NCBI GenBank assembly: GCA_947646735.1
Contig: CANTFK010000639.1
Coordinates: forward strand, 62,001 to 126,000
Source of the DNA: Peronospora farinosa
Lineage: Eukaryota; Oomycota; Peronosporomycetes; Peronosporales; Peronosporaceae
Reading direction: 5' to 3'
Length of the DNA stretch: 64,000 nt
The position numbers were made by a program, and so were the translations under genes. The first letter of the stretch is position 1. The number at the start of each line of letters is the position of its first letter. Below, piece by piece: positions 33,812 through 44,700 of the stretch. The notes beneath the pieces were generated by a model. The model was not told the origin of the DNA and ran no database searches. It saw only the letters and a program-made list of their open reading frames with translations.

Positions 33812-35425
33812 CTACCATTGCGTGCACCGACGACGATTCCGCTGTAAGACTGAGTGAGCGATAAGTGACTGCTCTCTTGTGAGATGAAAAGTCGCCTCGG
33901 CTTGGTTTGACACTTGCAGCAAACGTGCAAAGAGCGATGTCCGATACTGATCCGTGTCGTCGTCGTCGTAGTAGTGCGAGGACGACGCCGTCGAGGTCGT
34001 CGAGCGTGAACTGCGACGCATCGTATCTGCCAGGTCCTTTTCAAACGGCACGATCTGTTTGCTCTTCTTTCCAATTGAGTTGAGCACATCTCGGCCTTCA
34101 CATAGCAGCGCGTCCTCGTAGTCTTCTTCTAAAATCGACACCCTCTCCATCGACAAGTTGGAGATGCGGACATTGCTACGATTGCTAAGATCCTGCAACT
34201 GTGCCGATATCTTGAGAGTAAAAGCCGTCAACGAGCGGTCACTGCCTGGAATATCCACGTCTTCAGGATCTTGTGTGACTTTGCAGAATAAATTGTTCCT
34301 GTCCGCCGAACGTAATCCAGCGACGTTCAAGTCATTCGCTTCAGCACGTAGCTGATCGAGAGACGTCGAGTCCATCTTGGCGATACACACACGACAGAAT
34401 TCAGCCTGTATCAGATGAGAACTTGACGTTGTGTCACGCGCTAGAACGGTTTCCTTCAAACGGCATTTCTTGCAGACGTGTTTAAAGTTGCAACCCGCGC
34501 AATTCTGCAAATTCTCAAAGAACGACGTGGTGCCTCGACACACGTCGCAGCATCGACGAGAAGATCGTCGTCTGTAATGTCCAGGAGGGGCTACAGTCAT
34601 CATTGCTGCAAGCTTCTTGGCTTGTGTACACTCCAATGCATTGGTTACTGTCAGTAATAAATCCGATACTGCAGGTGTAGAAAAGTACGATAAGGCCGCA
34701 TGGTTGATCTCGCCCTGCATATAAACCCCCACCCGATTCTCCTCCAGCTCCTCAAACACGTAACACAATGAGATTTGTACCCGCTTGTGCATTGCTTTGT
34801 GAGGATACTCTGGGAGATCAATCGACTGCATGACATGGTAAGCCATTCGTTTCCCGGATGTCTGCTGTACTAGCCCCATCTTGTCAAAGTAACACAAGTC
34901 TCGATTGCTTGCAACTGAGAGCTTGATGGTGGCACATTTGATTCCTGTGAAGGTGTACGGCTCACATATTGTCTGTCGTTGTACTTTATAGAGCACTGCA
35001 CTCTCAACTAAACGAGGACACTTGATAGCGTTCATGAGCAGCATCTCGTCTGTATTTTGACAATAGATTCCTTCCATGATGTCGTCAAAGCTGCCACGAA
35101 GAGCACCGACACAGTGCAGTGGAATAGGCTCGGTAGTTTTAGGATGACGTCCACGATAAAGTCGCACGCCATGTCGTGATCGAAGACATTTCCATCGTGT
35201 AGGATTAACAGCGACGTCGTTTGTCTTACTGTAAGCTTTGATGGTCTCAGTCAATGCCTTCTCAGCACGATCGTGGTAGCGATCAAGTTGAGGCAGAGCT
35301 AAATTTACTGTTGGATGTTTGGCTCTACGACTGCGGAGTGACATGGAGAGCGATGGTACTGGGAGACGATAAAGAGAGTGCTGAGAAGGTCGAGAGCGGT
35401 TGAAACTCGGTGTCGACTGTGTCAT
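33812..35425 (-). CDS. START-FYVE domain protein, intact
   Basis: A 537-residue, single-exon protein. The START lipid-binding domain runs from about residue 70 to 270 (HGVRLYRGRHPKT, GALRGSFDDIMEGIYC, YFDKMGLVQQTSGKRMAYHVMQS). It is followed by a FYVE-like zinc finger at about 288-347 with Cys pairs CDVC, CAGC, CKKC and CRVC. The basic RRxxRR block just before the first pair resembles but is not the classic R(R/K)HHCR. This suggests membrane or lipid-related function, probably endosomal. A Ser/Arg-rich tail includes acidic YDDDDTD. The ATG at 35425 is used; codons further 5' lack an ATG. It is the paralogue of the broken copy at 0.7-2.4 kb. Confidence 0.88.
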   Translation of the reverse strand: MTQSTPSFNRSRPSQHSLYRLPVPSLSMSLRSRRAKHPTVNLALPQLDRYHDRAEKALTETIKAYSKTNDVAVNPTRWKCLRSRHGVRLYRGRHPKTTEPIPLHCVGALRGSFDDIMEGIYCQNTDEMLLMNAIKCPRLVESAVLYKVQRQTICEPYTFTGIKCATIKLSVASNRDLCYFDKMGLVQQTSGKRMAYHVMQSIDLPEYPHKAMHKRVQISLCYVFEELEENRVGVYMQGEINHAALSYFSTPAVSDLLLTVTNALECTQAKKLAAMMTVAPPGHYRRRSSRRCCDVCRGTTSFFENLQNCAGCNFKHVCKKCRLKETVLARDTTSSSHLIQAEFCRVCIAKMDSTSLDQLRAEANDLNVAGLRSADRNNLFCKVTQDPEDVDIPGSDRSLTAFTLKISAQLQDLSNRSNVRISNLSMERVSILEEDYEDALLCEGRDVLNSIGKKSKQIVPFEKDLADTMRRSSRSTTSTASSSHYYDDDDTDQYRTSLFARLLQVSNQAEATFHLTREQSLIAHSVLQRNRRRCTQW

Positions 35426-35689
35426 CTTGATGATAAATTTAATAATAACAATGGATCGTGGACGTTCGAAGTCGGTCGGTCTACTGTTACAGGGAGGAAC
35501 GTAATGGCGACATCCCGAGTCAGGACAGTACAATATGAGTCAGACGAGACCTTTATTGTAACAAGTAATCGATGAACGTCAAGACTTTTTTCTACTCTCA
35601 CGTTATCGTGTAAAGTCGACACAATCAGACGACGTAACCCCAAGAGTTACGTTTTCGTCTGTTATATATGGGAATGGCTTGATTCTTGA

Positions 35690-36190
35690 CAGTATCTTGG
35701 TGGTAGAAAATGTACGAACAGTTGTGGTTCATGTTGATCTTACATCGTCTATTACTTCAAGATGGACTGGATTGTGGGTAGAAACGTGCCAGTTGAAGTC
35801 AGTGTACTATGGACTTTCCCACTGTCAGCTGGGGTTAGGCGGTATATCAGTTACTGGGGCTGGGGACATGACCCGGAAAGGCAGTATTAACATGCATGCG
35901 CACGTAAGTCTTGTGGGTGTTGATTGCCTGTAGAAGGTCGTCTGCCTGTACACGGGACTTGTAGCTGTAGCCAATCGATTAGAAATGACATAGCGGCAAT
36001 GGTTTGATGGTAAACATTGTTCAAGCATAGGAGTAGTACCACTGCATCTTTCCAATATCAGGAACAAGTCTTTGATCGATATCAACGTCGATGAGTATCC
36101 TGTAGAAATCACAGAAGCACATGATTCAGCATGTAAGGTAGCTGCTCATGTTTTAGCCTCAATGATATCTCGCATGTCAAAATAACATGT
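35690..36190 (+). other. Coding-like fragments without a recognisable gene
   Basis: Two stretches read as plausible protein on the plus strand: one around 35680-35930 (LDSILVVENVRTVVVHVDL, later GGISVTGAGDM) and one around 36050-36180 (SLIDINVDEYPVEITEAHDSA). They are in different frames and a stop lies between. A GT..AG pair at about 35908-35934 could join part of them. I do not recognise the family; decayed exons are possible. Confidence 0.2.
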
Positions 36191-36469
36191 ACGCTCAACC
36201 TCCCATGTTCTCGGGGACACTTCAAGTCCAAGCTTGCCACGTCTTCTGGTACGTAAATCCTTTTCGGTATCCCCATTTATTCCTTTCTAATGTCTCGTTA
36301 CCTCCAGGACAAAGACACCGGTGCAGTTAACATATCATCGACAGGATTATCGTCATGAACTGCCCGTGCTACTTATCCGACGACCAAGTATTCTCGGTGG
36401 AGAATCCCGCATTCCTCTCGACCCGTGTATCCATCCAGTCCGTCTACTATCTACGACTACGAGGATGGC

Positions 36470-36957
36470 GTCCAAGCTCGAGTTTGCACTCGAGTATGGA
36501 TGGCACACCAAGCAAGTTCGTCTGCGGGCACCTGATGCCAGAAGTTACAGAAGATGGATCAGTCTTGTAAGCGCTGCATTGGAGTCCGGACGAAGACCGC
36601 TTGGAGCTTGCATAGCTGAACGACCTCCACAAGACCTTGAGTGTTTCAGTCTCGCATCAACTACCAACAGTAGCAACAACGGCATCTCAAGATTCCATTC
36701 CTCTTTCCAGCAACAAGAACCCGAAGGAGAAGAAGAAGAACCACATCTTGATCATGACGTATCCCACCAGTGGCAACACCCTCGTGAATTTTTCATGCTT
36801 CGTCATACTCCAAAGGCTAGAGACCTCCTTCTTGTCTCGCCAAGCAATGCAGTCATTGGAAACTGCAGCAGCAACGATCAACAGCAACGGGATATTCATT
36901 CCTACCAAATGGACCGATGTTTGTCGTTGTCACGCAACTTCTGCTTGGAATCCATAG
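36470..36957 (+). pseudogene. PH-domain remnant with sulfotransferase-like loop
   Basis: Residues EFALEYGWHTKQVRLRAPDARSYRRWISLVSAAL read like the last strands and C-terminal helix of a PH domain. A different frame around 36747-36790 reads HILIMTYPTSGNTL, resembling the 5'-phosphosulfate loop of sulfotransferases. Frame changes separate the pieces, and the rest of each domain is missing or degenerate. Confidence is low for the sulfotransferase part. The end overlaps the start of the AFG2 gene region. Confidence 0.3.
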
Positions 36958-36970
36958 CCTTTCTCCATCA

Positions 36971-39373
36971 ATGAAATCTGTAATAACAATAGCAAAAGTA
37001 TCATCATGTAGCTATATCGAATTCAACAGGGGATATATCACGAACGACACTGCGACATTGTCATTAAATCGGGGATTACCACTCAAAGCCACTCATCCCA
37101 AGACTATGGAGCTACTCGAGGCACGGATACAATTCATTCGAGCAGGTGCTCGCTCAGCGCGTACTGTGTCAAAAGTGTACCTAAATCCTAGTGATATGGT
37201 GCAGTTTGGCTTGGAATCGGGGGCTCACGTCGAGCTTTATGCGTTTGACAAGGACATGGGTACACGAAAACTGCTGCTTTGTGGACTGGCGTGGCCCATG
37301 GACAAGATCAAGCGACGTGGCGTTGGTCTCAGCTCCATGTGGGAAGAGACAGTGGCGAAGAAAGAGGTTGCAATGGTGACGGTCCAAATGCTACAGAATC
37401 CCATCCCGACAGCCAAGAGCTTGATGTTGCAGCTGGTGTCTAGAGCGTCGACACGCAAACGAAAGCTCTCGGAGAAGGAACGCATGCTGTTGATGCGGTG
37501 TGTTGCCGCTATGATTGACGGGTCTTTGTTGCATGAGGAATCGTTGATTTCACTGCCTTTGCATGGAGTCAACACTGTCTTCGAGGTACAGAAAGTTGAT
37601 GGAGAGACGGACAAAGACCAAAGGATTGTAAAGGTCGTGGCGGCAACGACAGCGCTTACAATAATGTGGGAGGAAAAGCAGGAAAGTGATGTGCTGGAAA
37701 GTAAGGGCAGCAGCTCTACTGAGATGGCGATGAGAACAAAGCAAGACGGGTTTGCGGCTATAGGTGGTCTGCACAAGGAGCTGAAAGCCGTTCGAGAGGT
37801 GGTGGAACAACCGCTTACAAATCCAGAGACATTCGAGCGCTTCGGTTTGCCGGCTCCAAAAGGTGTGCTATTGTTTGGTCCACCTGGCACGGGTAAGACA
37901 TTGATTGCGAGGGCCTTGGCACGGGAATTGAATGCACGTGTGTTCACAATCAACGGACCCGAAGTCGTGAGTAAGTTTGTCGGTGAAAGTGAGGCGAATT
38001 TGCGGGCTGTATTTGCACAAGCTGCTAGAGAGGCTCCGTCACTTGTGTTTATTGATGAATTAGACGCCATCTGCCCGAAGCGCGACTCCCGTGTGGGCGA
38101 CATGGAGCGACGTCTGGTGGCTACTTTACTTACACTGATGGACGGATTGAGCTCTTCTCGTCAAGTCGTCGTGCTGGCTGCTACTAACCGACCCAATGCC
38201 CTTGACCCCGCAGTGAGACGACCAGGCCGTTTTGACCGCGAAGTTGAAATTGGAATTCCGACAGCCAACGATCGACTGGAAATTTTGCGCGTAGCTTTAA
38301 GACGGCTACCCCATAAGCTTACCAACTCCGAACTCCTGGAGCTGAGTTCAAGCGCCTACGGGTATGTTGGAGCTGACCTTAGCGCTCTTTGCAAGGAAGC
38401 TGCACTGCTAGCGCTTCATCGTGCATTCGCGAATAGTGCTCAGTCGAGTGGGGCTGTTTTAGCGGAGAGTACTTCGCTTCCATCCTATCAAGTAACTTTA
38501 GGTGACCTAAAAGTTGCTATGCGAGGAATTCGACCAAGTGCTTTGCGTGAGATTTCAGTGGACGTGCCTCGTGTGTTATGGCGTGATATTGGTGGTCAGG
38601 ATGCGCTTAAGCAATCTCTTCGGGAGGCGGTGGAATGGCCACTGCAGCATCCGGAAGCGTTTACTAGGATGGGTATTCGCCCTCCAAAGGGTGTGCTTTT
38701 GTACGGTCCTCCGGGTTGTAGCAAGACACTAACAGCAAAGGCGTTGGCCACCGAGAGCGGTATGAACTTCATTGCGATTAAGGGACCAGAGCTATTTAGC
38801 AAATGGGTTGGGGAGTCAGAGCAACAAGTACGTGAGGTGTTTCGAAAAGCACGCGCTGCTTCGCCCACTGTGGTCTTTTTTGACGAAATCGATGCACTTG
38901 CCAGTACTCGTGGAACAGGCGGCAGTAGCGGTGCCTCCGACCGTGTGCTAAGTCAGCTGCTGACTGAGCTGGATGGATTGGAGCCTCTGAAGCGTGTTTT
39001 GGTAGTAGCTGCGACGAACCGGCCGGACCTTTTGGACCCGGCTCTAATGCGACCGGGCCGCATTGACCGTGCACTCTACGTGTCCCCACCAGACGTTTCT
39101 GCTCGCGAGCAGATCCTGCGTATTCACACTCGGCAAACACCACTGGCGTCAGATGTGAGCATGACCGAACTAGCCATTGCAACTGCTCGGTATTCAGGTG
39201 CTGAGCTTCAAGCTCTTTGTCGTGAAGCTGCTCTTCACGCGGTCGAAGAAGATCGCGCAGCCATGAATGTAGCAAAGCGTCATTTTGTGCATGCGCTATC
39301 AGTGGTGACACCGCAGATCGATGATCAGATGCTGGCATTCTTCGAGCGATTCCGGGACAAGCAACGGAGATAG
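36971..39373 (+). CDS. AFG2: AFG2/Drg1 (SPATA5-type) AAA-ATPase
   Basis: Double-ring AAA+ ATPase; in yeast it releases Rlp24 from cytoplasmic pre-60S particles. D1 has Walker A GPPGTGKT (about residue 302), Walker [10 protein letters not shown], and arginine-finger/SRH region [14 protein letters not shown]2 has GPPGCSKT (about 578), a CSKT variant characteristic of AFG2/SPATA5 that sets it apart from CDC48. Its Walker B is VFFDEIDAL and the sensor region [13 protein letters not shown]. An N-domain precedes D1. The start is uncertain: ATG 36971 (800 residues) is used. ATG 36917 is also open but overlaps the PH remnant, and ATG 37107 would keep the conserved part. No introns are seen within the conserved part. 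Confidence 0.9.
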   Translation: MKSVITIAKVSSCSYIEFNRGYITNDTATLSLNRGLPLKATHPKTMELLEARIQFIRAGARSARTVSKVYLNPSDMVQFGLESGAHVELYAFDKDMGTRKLLLCGLAWPMDKIKRRGVGLSSMWEETVAKKEVAMVTVQMLQNPIPTAKSLMLQLVSRASTRKRKLSEKERMLLMRCVAAMIDGSLLHEESLISLPLHGVNTVFEVQKVDGETDKDQRIVKVVAATTALTIMWEEKQESDVLESKGSSSTEMAMRTKQDGFAAIGGLHKELKAVREVVEQPLTNPETFERFGLPAPKGVLLFGPPGTGKTLIARALARELNARVFTINGPEVVSKFVGESEANLRAVFAQAAREAPSLVFIDELDAICPKRDSRVGDMERRLVATLLTLMDGLSSSRQVVVLAATNRPNALDPAVRRPGRFDREVEIGIPTANDRLEILRVALRRLPHKLTNSELLELSSSAYGYVGADLSALCKEAALLALHRAFANSAQSSGAVLAESTSLPSYQVTLGDLKVAMRGIRPSALREISVDVPRVLWRDIGGQDALKQSLREAVEWPLQHPEAFTRMGIRPPKGVLLYGPPGCSKTLTAKALATESGMNFIAIKGPELFSKWVGESEQQVREVFRKARAASPTVVFFDEIDALASTRGTGGSSGASDRVLSQLLTELDGLEPLKRVLVVAATNRPDLLDPALMRPGRIDRALYVSPPDVSAREQILRIHTRQTPLASDVSMTELAIATARYSGAELQALCREAALHAVEEDRAAMNVAKRHFVHALSVVTPQIDDQMLAFFERFRDKQRR

Positions 39374-39670
39374 GAGCTCCGGCTCGTGATTATTAGATTG
39401 ATCACGAGTAACACCCAAGGCTCGGACCAGAATACATTGAAAACTTACCGGGATCCGCCGATAGATGGCAAAATGATACAAGTCCCTGTCAATTACTTCA
39501 GATGCGACCATATATGTACGACTCGGCTGCTTGTGCGGACGGGTATGTTCGGGTCTTGTCGCTCTGGTTGCATCCAACACTACAGGGTAAATATAAACCG
39601 CTTACGCGCTTCTGCAAAGTATTGTCGTCGTCCGAGCTTTAAGGATACGAGCTTATAGCAAAGTTTGCTG

Positions 39671-40564
39671 CTAATGCGTACTTGGTAAGCCCCATGCATC
39701 ATGCGGTGTCAACGCAATGAGACCACAAGCTGGAAGTGTTTGTGGTGGTGGCAGATCTGCTGATACTTTTTTGTTGATGTGGAAGGGAACTTTTTCATGG
39801 TCTGCAGGTACAAGTACACCTTTCATCTCGAGTATCATGCTGCTACAGTATACTATACGATCTATGTAGTGATGTTGCTGTCGAAGGTGCTTCTGAGAGC
39901 TATATACACGCGCTAGTACTTTGTATCCGTGCTTTGTGTCTAAGGCACTAGCATGGTAGGGAGCATGGATTTGATCCGAGACCAGGACAGGATGTTGACA
40001 GCATTTTCTGGACGTACAGAGACTTCATCTGTTTGTTGGGCAGGTGATTTCAACCAGGATGTAACCCATCGTGTTGCGTTTCCCCGGCTACTTGTCACGC
40101 TGTTCCTCATGTTATCCGTTTGCATTGGTGTAGACGACGGCCGATCTAAAATTTGTGCAGATCATTTTTACGACGCCGGTAAGTTCACTTGTCGCTACTT
40201 CTTCGCAGTTACGTAACACCAAATGTGCTTTTATACGGCTTTCATCGGCTTCTCTTTCATCATCATAGGCATCTTCATTAATAACCACTTGGCACGACCA
40301 ATAACCAGCTCCGTCGACATCTGCTGTATACTACCTGTAAGTATGCATGGCAACACAGTATCCCTCCTCACTCGAACACAACAACAGCTAAACATATGAG
40401 CTATTTGGTCGGGAAAAAGTAGTATTAAATGAAACAAACTGATGACCACAACAGGCAGATAGGTAAAGACAATAGAAAGCAGACACAATAGCATCCTCTC
40501 AAAAGAGAAGCACTCACCAGCGGTCACTCACAATCCCTCCACTGTCCATGTCTCTGATCATCAT
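39671..40564 (-). CDS. Unrecognised multi-exon gene
   Basis: Short exons join in phase on the minus strand. 40564-40532 (MMIRDMDSGGI) meets 40330-40213 (YTADVDGAGYWSCQVV, NEDAYDDEREADESRIKAHLVL) over 201 bp (GTGAGT). That meets 40145 onward (HRPSSTPMQTDNMRNSV, RWVTSWLKSPAQQ) over a 67 bp intron (GTAACT / TTTTAG). The last open segment, ending TAG at 39671-39673, reads DTKHGYKVLARVYSSQKHL, IVYCSSMILEMKGVLVPADH and LPACGLIALTPHDAWGLP. It is in another frame, so an undetected intron or a frameshift lies near 39940-40000. Residue composition and long agreement of frames argue for real coding. No family is recognised. RanBP1 follows in the same direction upstream. Confidence 0.5.
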
Positions 40565-40713
40565 TCTCTTCACCTGTCAACCAGAACCTGATCCATGTTT
40601 CACGCCATATAGGCTTGCATTACTTGGCTTTCATCCTCTCCTATAGCCAAATAGCCAAATAGCCAAGAACTCCAAAAGCTCGACACCGTTCCACCTGCTT
40701 TTTCATCGTGTGC

Positions 40714-41413
40714 CTATTCTTCCTTCTTGACATCCAGCGCTTCCAACGCTTTGGCAGCATCATCACCTGCCGACGTATCAGCTGCATCGTCTCCATTCTC
40801 AAGCTTCTTGTTGTTCAACTTGGCAGCATCGTGCACGTCTTTAAACTTTTGTGCATTCTCCGAATTGCCAAAACGAAGCGCAAAAACTTGCGTCTCCACG
40901 ACCCCTTCGGCAAAATCATAGCAGCTAAAGACCCACGCACGGTCACTGCCCATATTCGGCGTAAGTTCCGTACGTGCTTCAACCAGATGGTTGATCAGAA
41001 TCTTATGCGTCTTTTCTTGACGCATGAGCATGCGGACTTTCTGATGTTCCTTGTGTTTCAGAAACCGGACATCCCCCACACCACGTTCACACCACGACTT
41101 TTTCCCCGTCCCCTTGTCTAACAATGTCTCGCGGTAACAAAAAACCTTGGCTCGTCTACAACAAGCAACAAAAACCATATGGAATCAGAGAAAAAGCTCA
41201 ATCGAACGCCAATCAAACGCCCAATTAAACGCACTGTTTGAAAATGACCTCCTCTTCCTCTTCGCCAGTCGTAACTTCGACTTCATCGAGCTTTATGACT
41301 GGCTCAAAATAGGCCTGAGGTTCTTCGGATTCCGGGGTGACGTCAGTCTCCTCGGTCGTCTCTACCGTGGGCGTAGCCACTTTCTTTTCAACGTTCTTTT
41401 CAACCTCCGACAT
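40714..41413 (-). CDS. RANBP1: Ran-binding protein 1
   Basis: Cytosolic Ran-GTP binding co-factor that helps RanGAP disassemble nuclear export complexes. Exons 41413-41235 and 41155-40714, a 79 bp intron (GTGCGT / TTGTAG), give 206 residues. The Ran-binding domain shows RAKVFCYRE, WCERGVGDVRFLKHKEHQKVR, MRQEKTHKILINH, GSDRAWVFSCYDFAEG and FALRFGNSENAQKF, all hallmark positions. Acidic N- and C-terminal flanks match RanBP1. The minus-strand start is about 290 bp from the Sen1-like helicase start, so they share a divergent promoter. Confidence 0.95.
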
Positions 41414-41705
41414 AATTTGGATTTTGGAGGGTCTAGGGCTGGAAAAGACTGGAGGCCACAGCGTCGAAGAATTCAAGCGCGCGCTCAAATGAGAAGCTAC
41501 ACTTGATAAATGTGATCTATCCAATTATATCGAGCGGAGAGTGGCAGAAAAGAGGACGAAGCGCTTAAATTTATAATTGTCTTTTTTTACCCAATGACAA
41601 GGGGGTAACAGCTCCCTTTATGCTATTGGATGAATTATATCATGGCTACACTTGATTGTCGTTGGCTAAAAATAAACGGATACAATCAAATTGCAGCGCG
41701 TCTTC

Positions 41706-44700
41706 ATGGACGCCAAGAAGCGCAAAGGATCAGCTCATGCGTTGCAATGGAAAAGACCACGTCGGTCTCTACGCGATAAGAGTGAATTTGTGAGTGTCGA
41801 GGTAGGAATGCGTGAGTTCAAGAAGCGTTTGGCTGCAACAGACGTCGCAGAATCCACCAATTTGACAATCAAAACGAATCAAGTTGACGAGGATTTCACA
41901 CAAGTCACACCCAAGACACGAGGCAAGTCAAAGACGGCAATTGTACAGAAAAAGAGCACTGGAACAAGTCGGACAAGTGCTGCAAAAATGAAAAAGAAAA
42001 CGTCCATGCCGGTACAAAGAACGACGCGAGCGTCAACGAGACTTGCTGCCTCGACGTTGTCACTGGCTCAAGTGAAGTTGCAATTGAAGTTGGAGCAGCA
42101 AGAGAGAGTGGAACATCGTATCCAGATGTTGCATTGTGAAGAAAAACCACTTGCTGCTGCTTCGGCAGTTAATAATGCATCTGCTTTGTCTCCTGTACAT
42201 CCTAGGACGTCTGTTGGTGCTGAAGGAAAGACGGTGATTAAAGCAGACATAGCGTCAAAGCCGATGATGTCAATAGGAAATGGAGCTCAAACTTGCACTT
42301 CCAGTGTATTGTCAGCTACTCAAATTCCATCAAGTACAGAACCTGTCGCGCCCAGTGACCTGCGGCTTTGTCCGATGAAAAACGAGTTCATTGCTGATGA
42401 CTTGGAAGAAGACCTTATGTTTGCAATGGCACTTGAAGAGACAGAAAGGAAGCTAGCAACTCCTCAGAAACCATTGCTTTCTAGAAAAGTCGAGACTACA
42501 ACTGACGTAAATTGTTTAACAGCAATTAATCCTCAGGTGCTGGTTGCTTCTCCAGTTCCAGCAATATTGGCAACTGCAATATTACAACCCGCACAAGTTT
42601 CTACCGCCAACCAGCAACATATGACTAAGACGTTGGTGCAGAGCAATCAAACAGAAGCGATTCCTGAGGTTTTGGAAGAAATGGAACGTTTGAGACGTGA
42701 AAACATGCTTCTCAGGCGGTCCAACGAGCTTCTCCAAGCTGCTCTAACGCCACCAGCGCAAACAAAGATTTGCGGTATGTCTGGTCATTCCAACGATCAG
42801 GACGGTACCGCGCTATTGCCGCAGGACTCTTCGATCGATACTTTGGCTAGGACTTCCACAGGTCGATTCCTGGATTTGGGTGGATGTGACAGCGAACATG
42901 AGAGGCTTTCATCGTGGAATGATCGCCAGCTTCAGGAACACGTAACGGATAGTCGCTTTACAGCGAGCCAAACTGTTCCGTCAGAAATACAAAGCGAATA
43001 TCTCTCTAGCAACAACGAGAAAAGGCTTTGTGATGACCAGCACAAGCTTGAAAAAGAGAACGAACTTGCCACTGAACCTGACATAACGAAAGAACATGCA
43101 TCCAGAGTGTCACATAAGGGCTCGCCTCATAATTCTATGGCAACATCACCATTGTCCGGCCACTCTGCACTCGTAGAGGACAACATACATCTTTCCGCAC
43201 AGCCGACAGTAACAGGATATGAACCTGTTCAGAAAGGTGAGACTGCATCACTGCGGTCACCCGAGCTCTCATCATCGACAGAATGCGTGATTGAAGATTG
43301 TGCTCATGCAACAAATGGACGCGATGATGGTGACGTATCGGATGTCAGTGTGGCCGAAGTCGACGAGGAAGTTTATTATGACGACGAGAAGGAAGAAGAA
43401 GTTGTTAGCGACGATGGACCAACTGGGCGAATGTCAACGATTGACTGTGGAAACCACGCAGAATATAAGGTTCGACAAGAGAACGATCACGACGACGCCG
43501 ATGACGAGAATATGGGTGAGACTCGGGATAATATCATTGCTCTGGAAACAAAAAGTGACGCCGAACCAGCATTATCGACTTACGTCGACTCCGAATCATC
43601 CAACATAATACTTAATAACGAACCAGCTGCGTGGAAGCCAGGTACACCAACGGACAATGACATTCTTGACCGAACTACTGCACCTAGCAACTCAGACGAT
43701 GAAGGTGATAATGGTGAAGCTGATTTGATGAGCGTGAACCGGAGAAAACGGCGAGAGGCTATTGCACTTTCATCTTCATCGTCGGAATCCGAGTCGGAAA
43801 GTGAGGAAGATGAAACGACCAGCTTGAATGTACTGGAAGCTGCTCTTCATGCAGCAGGAGGCGATAGAGGCGGTAAGAACCGAGCAAAGTCATCTTCCGT
43901 CGTCAACAGCGCTGTAAGCGACAAGCAACATGAAACAAAAGATGGCTCAACTGCCGCTGTCTTGGGATCATCGTTGCCTTCAAAGTCAGCGAAAAGAATA
44001 ATGAAGAAGCGAAAGACCCTAGGCCTTTCGTCTGCCAACGCTAAGAAATCGGCGAGTACTAAAAGCTCCTTGCTATGGCCAACGCTTGACGATTTTTACA
44101 ACTATCTACTGGATATGTCGCCAAAAAATATCCGTGGATCAGAGGAGAAGAGGGTTCATCTCAGACAATATGCTGGTGGGAAGCTGCCGACTCAACATTC
44201 GTCCATAGAAAAATATTGTGGCGTGCAGCTTGAGGCAGTTATGGAAGAGCTAATGGCTTCAGTGAGCAACACCACGGACCGTAAGGGCGGTGGAGGCTCA
44301 AGACCAACTCGTCACCTACCACTCACGTCTGTGTCACCTTGTGGCGTGCAGAGAGGTTTTACATCATCAGCAGGACTGAGTTTTGACGCCATTTTCTCCG
44401 AAAGTGGGTTTACTGGCAGCACGTCCAGCAGCAACGATTATGTTCTCACCTTTGATCCCCCTGCACTAGGCAAAAATAGTTCATCAGATTTCACGAGTGG
44501 TGATTTGGTATTGGTGCGCTCTCCCCGCTGGAAGAAGTACGAAATGTGCGTTTTTGGTGTGGTGCTTTGCGGCTCATTGGTAGCAGGAGGAGGAAAGAGT
44601 GTTTCAAGAGGCAAGGTTGGAGACGGTGAACCAGGATATGATGACCAGATCTGCGTGCTTATTCGTGCTCACAAACGCGGCCAAGATGATGCGGCGGAAA

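Noticed and set aside
39386..39658. Plus-strand 90-codon frame after AFG2
   Set aside because: No recognisable motif, non-ATG start and lies in the 3' region of two genes; treated as chance.
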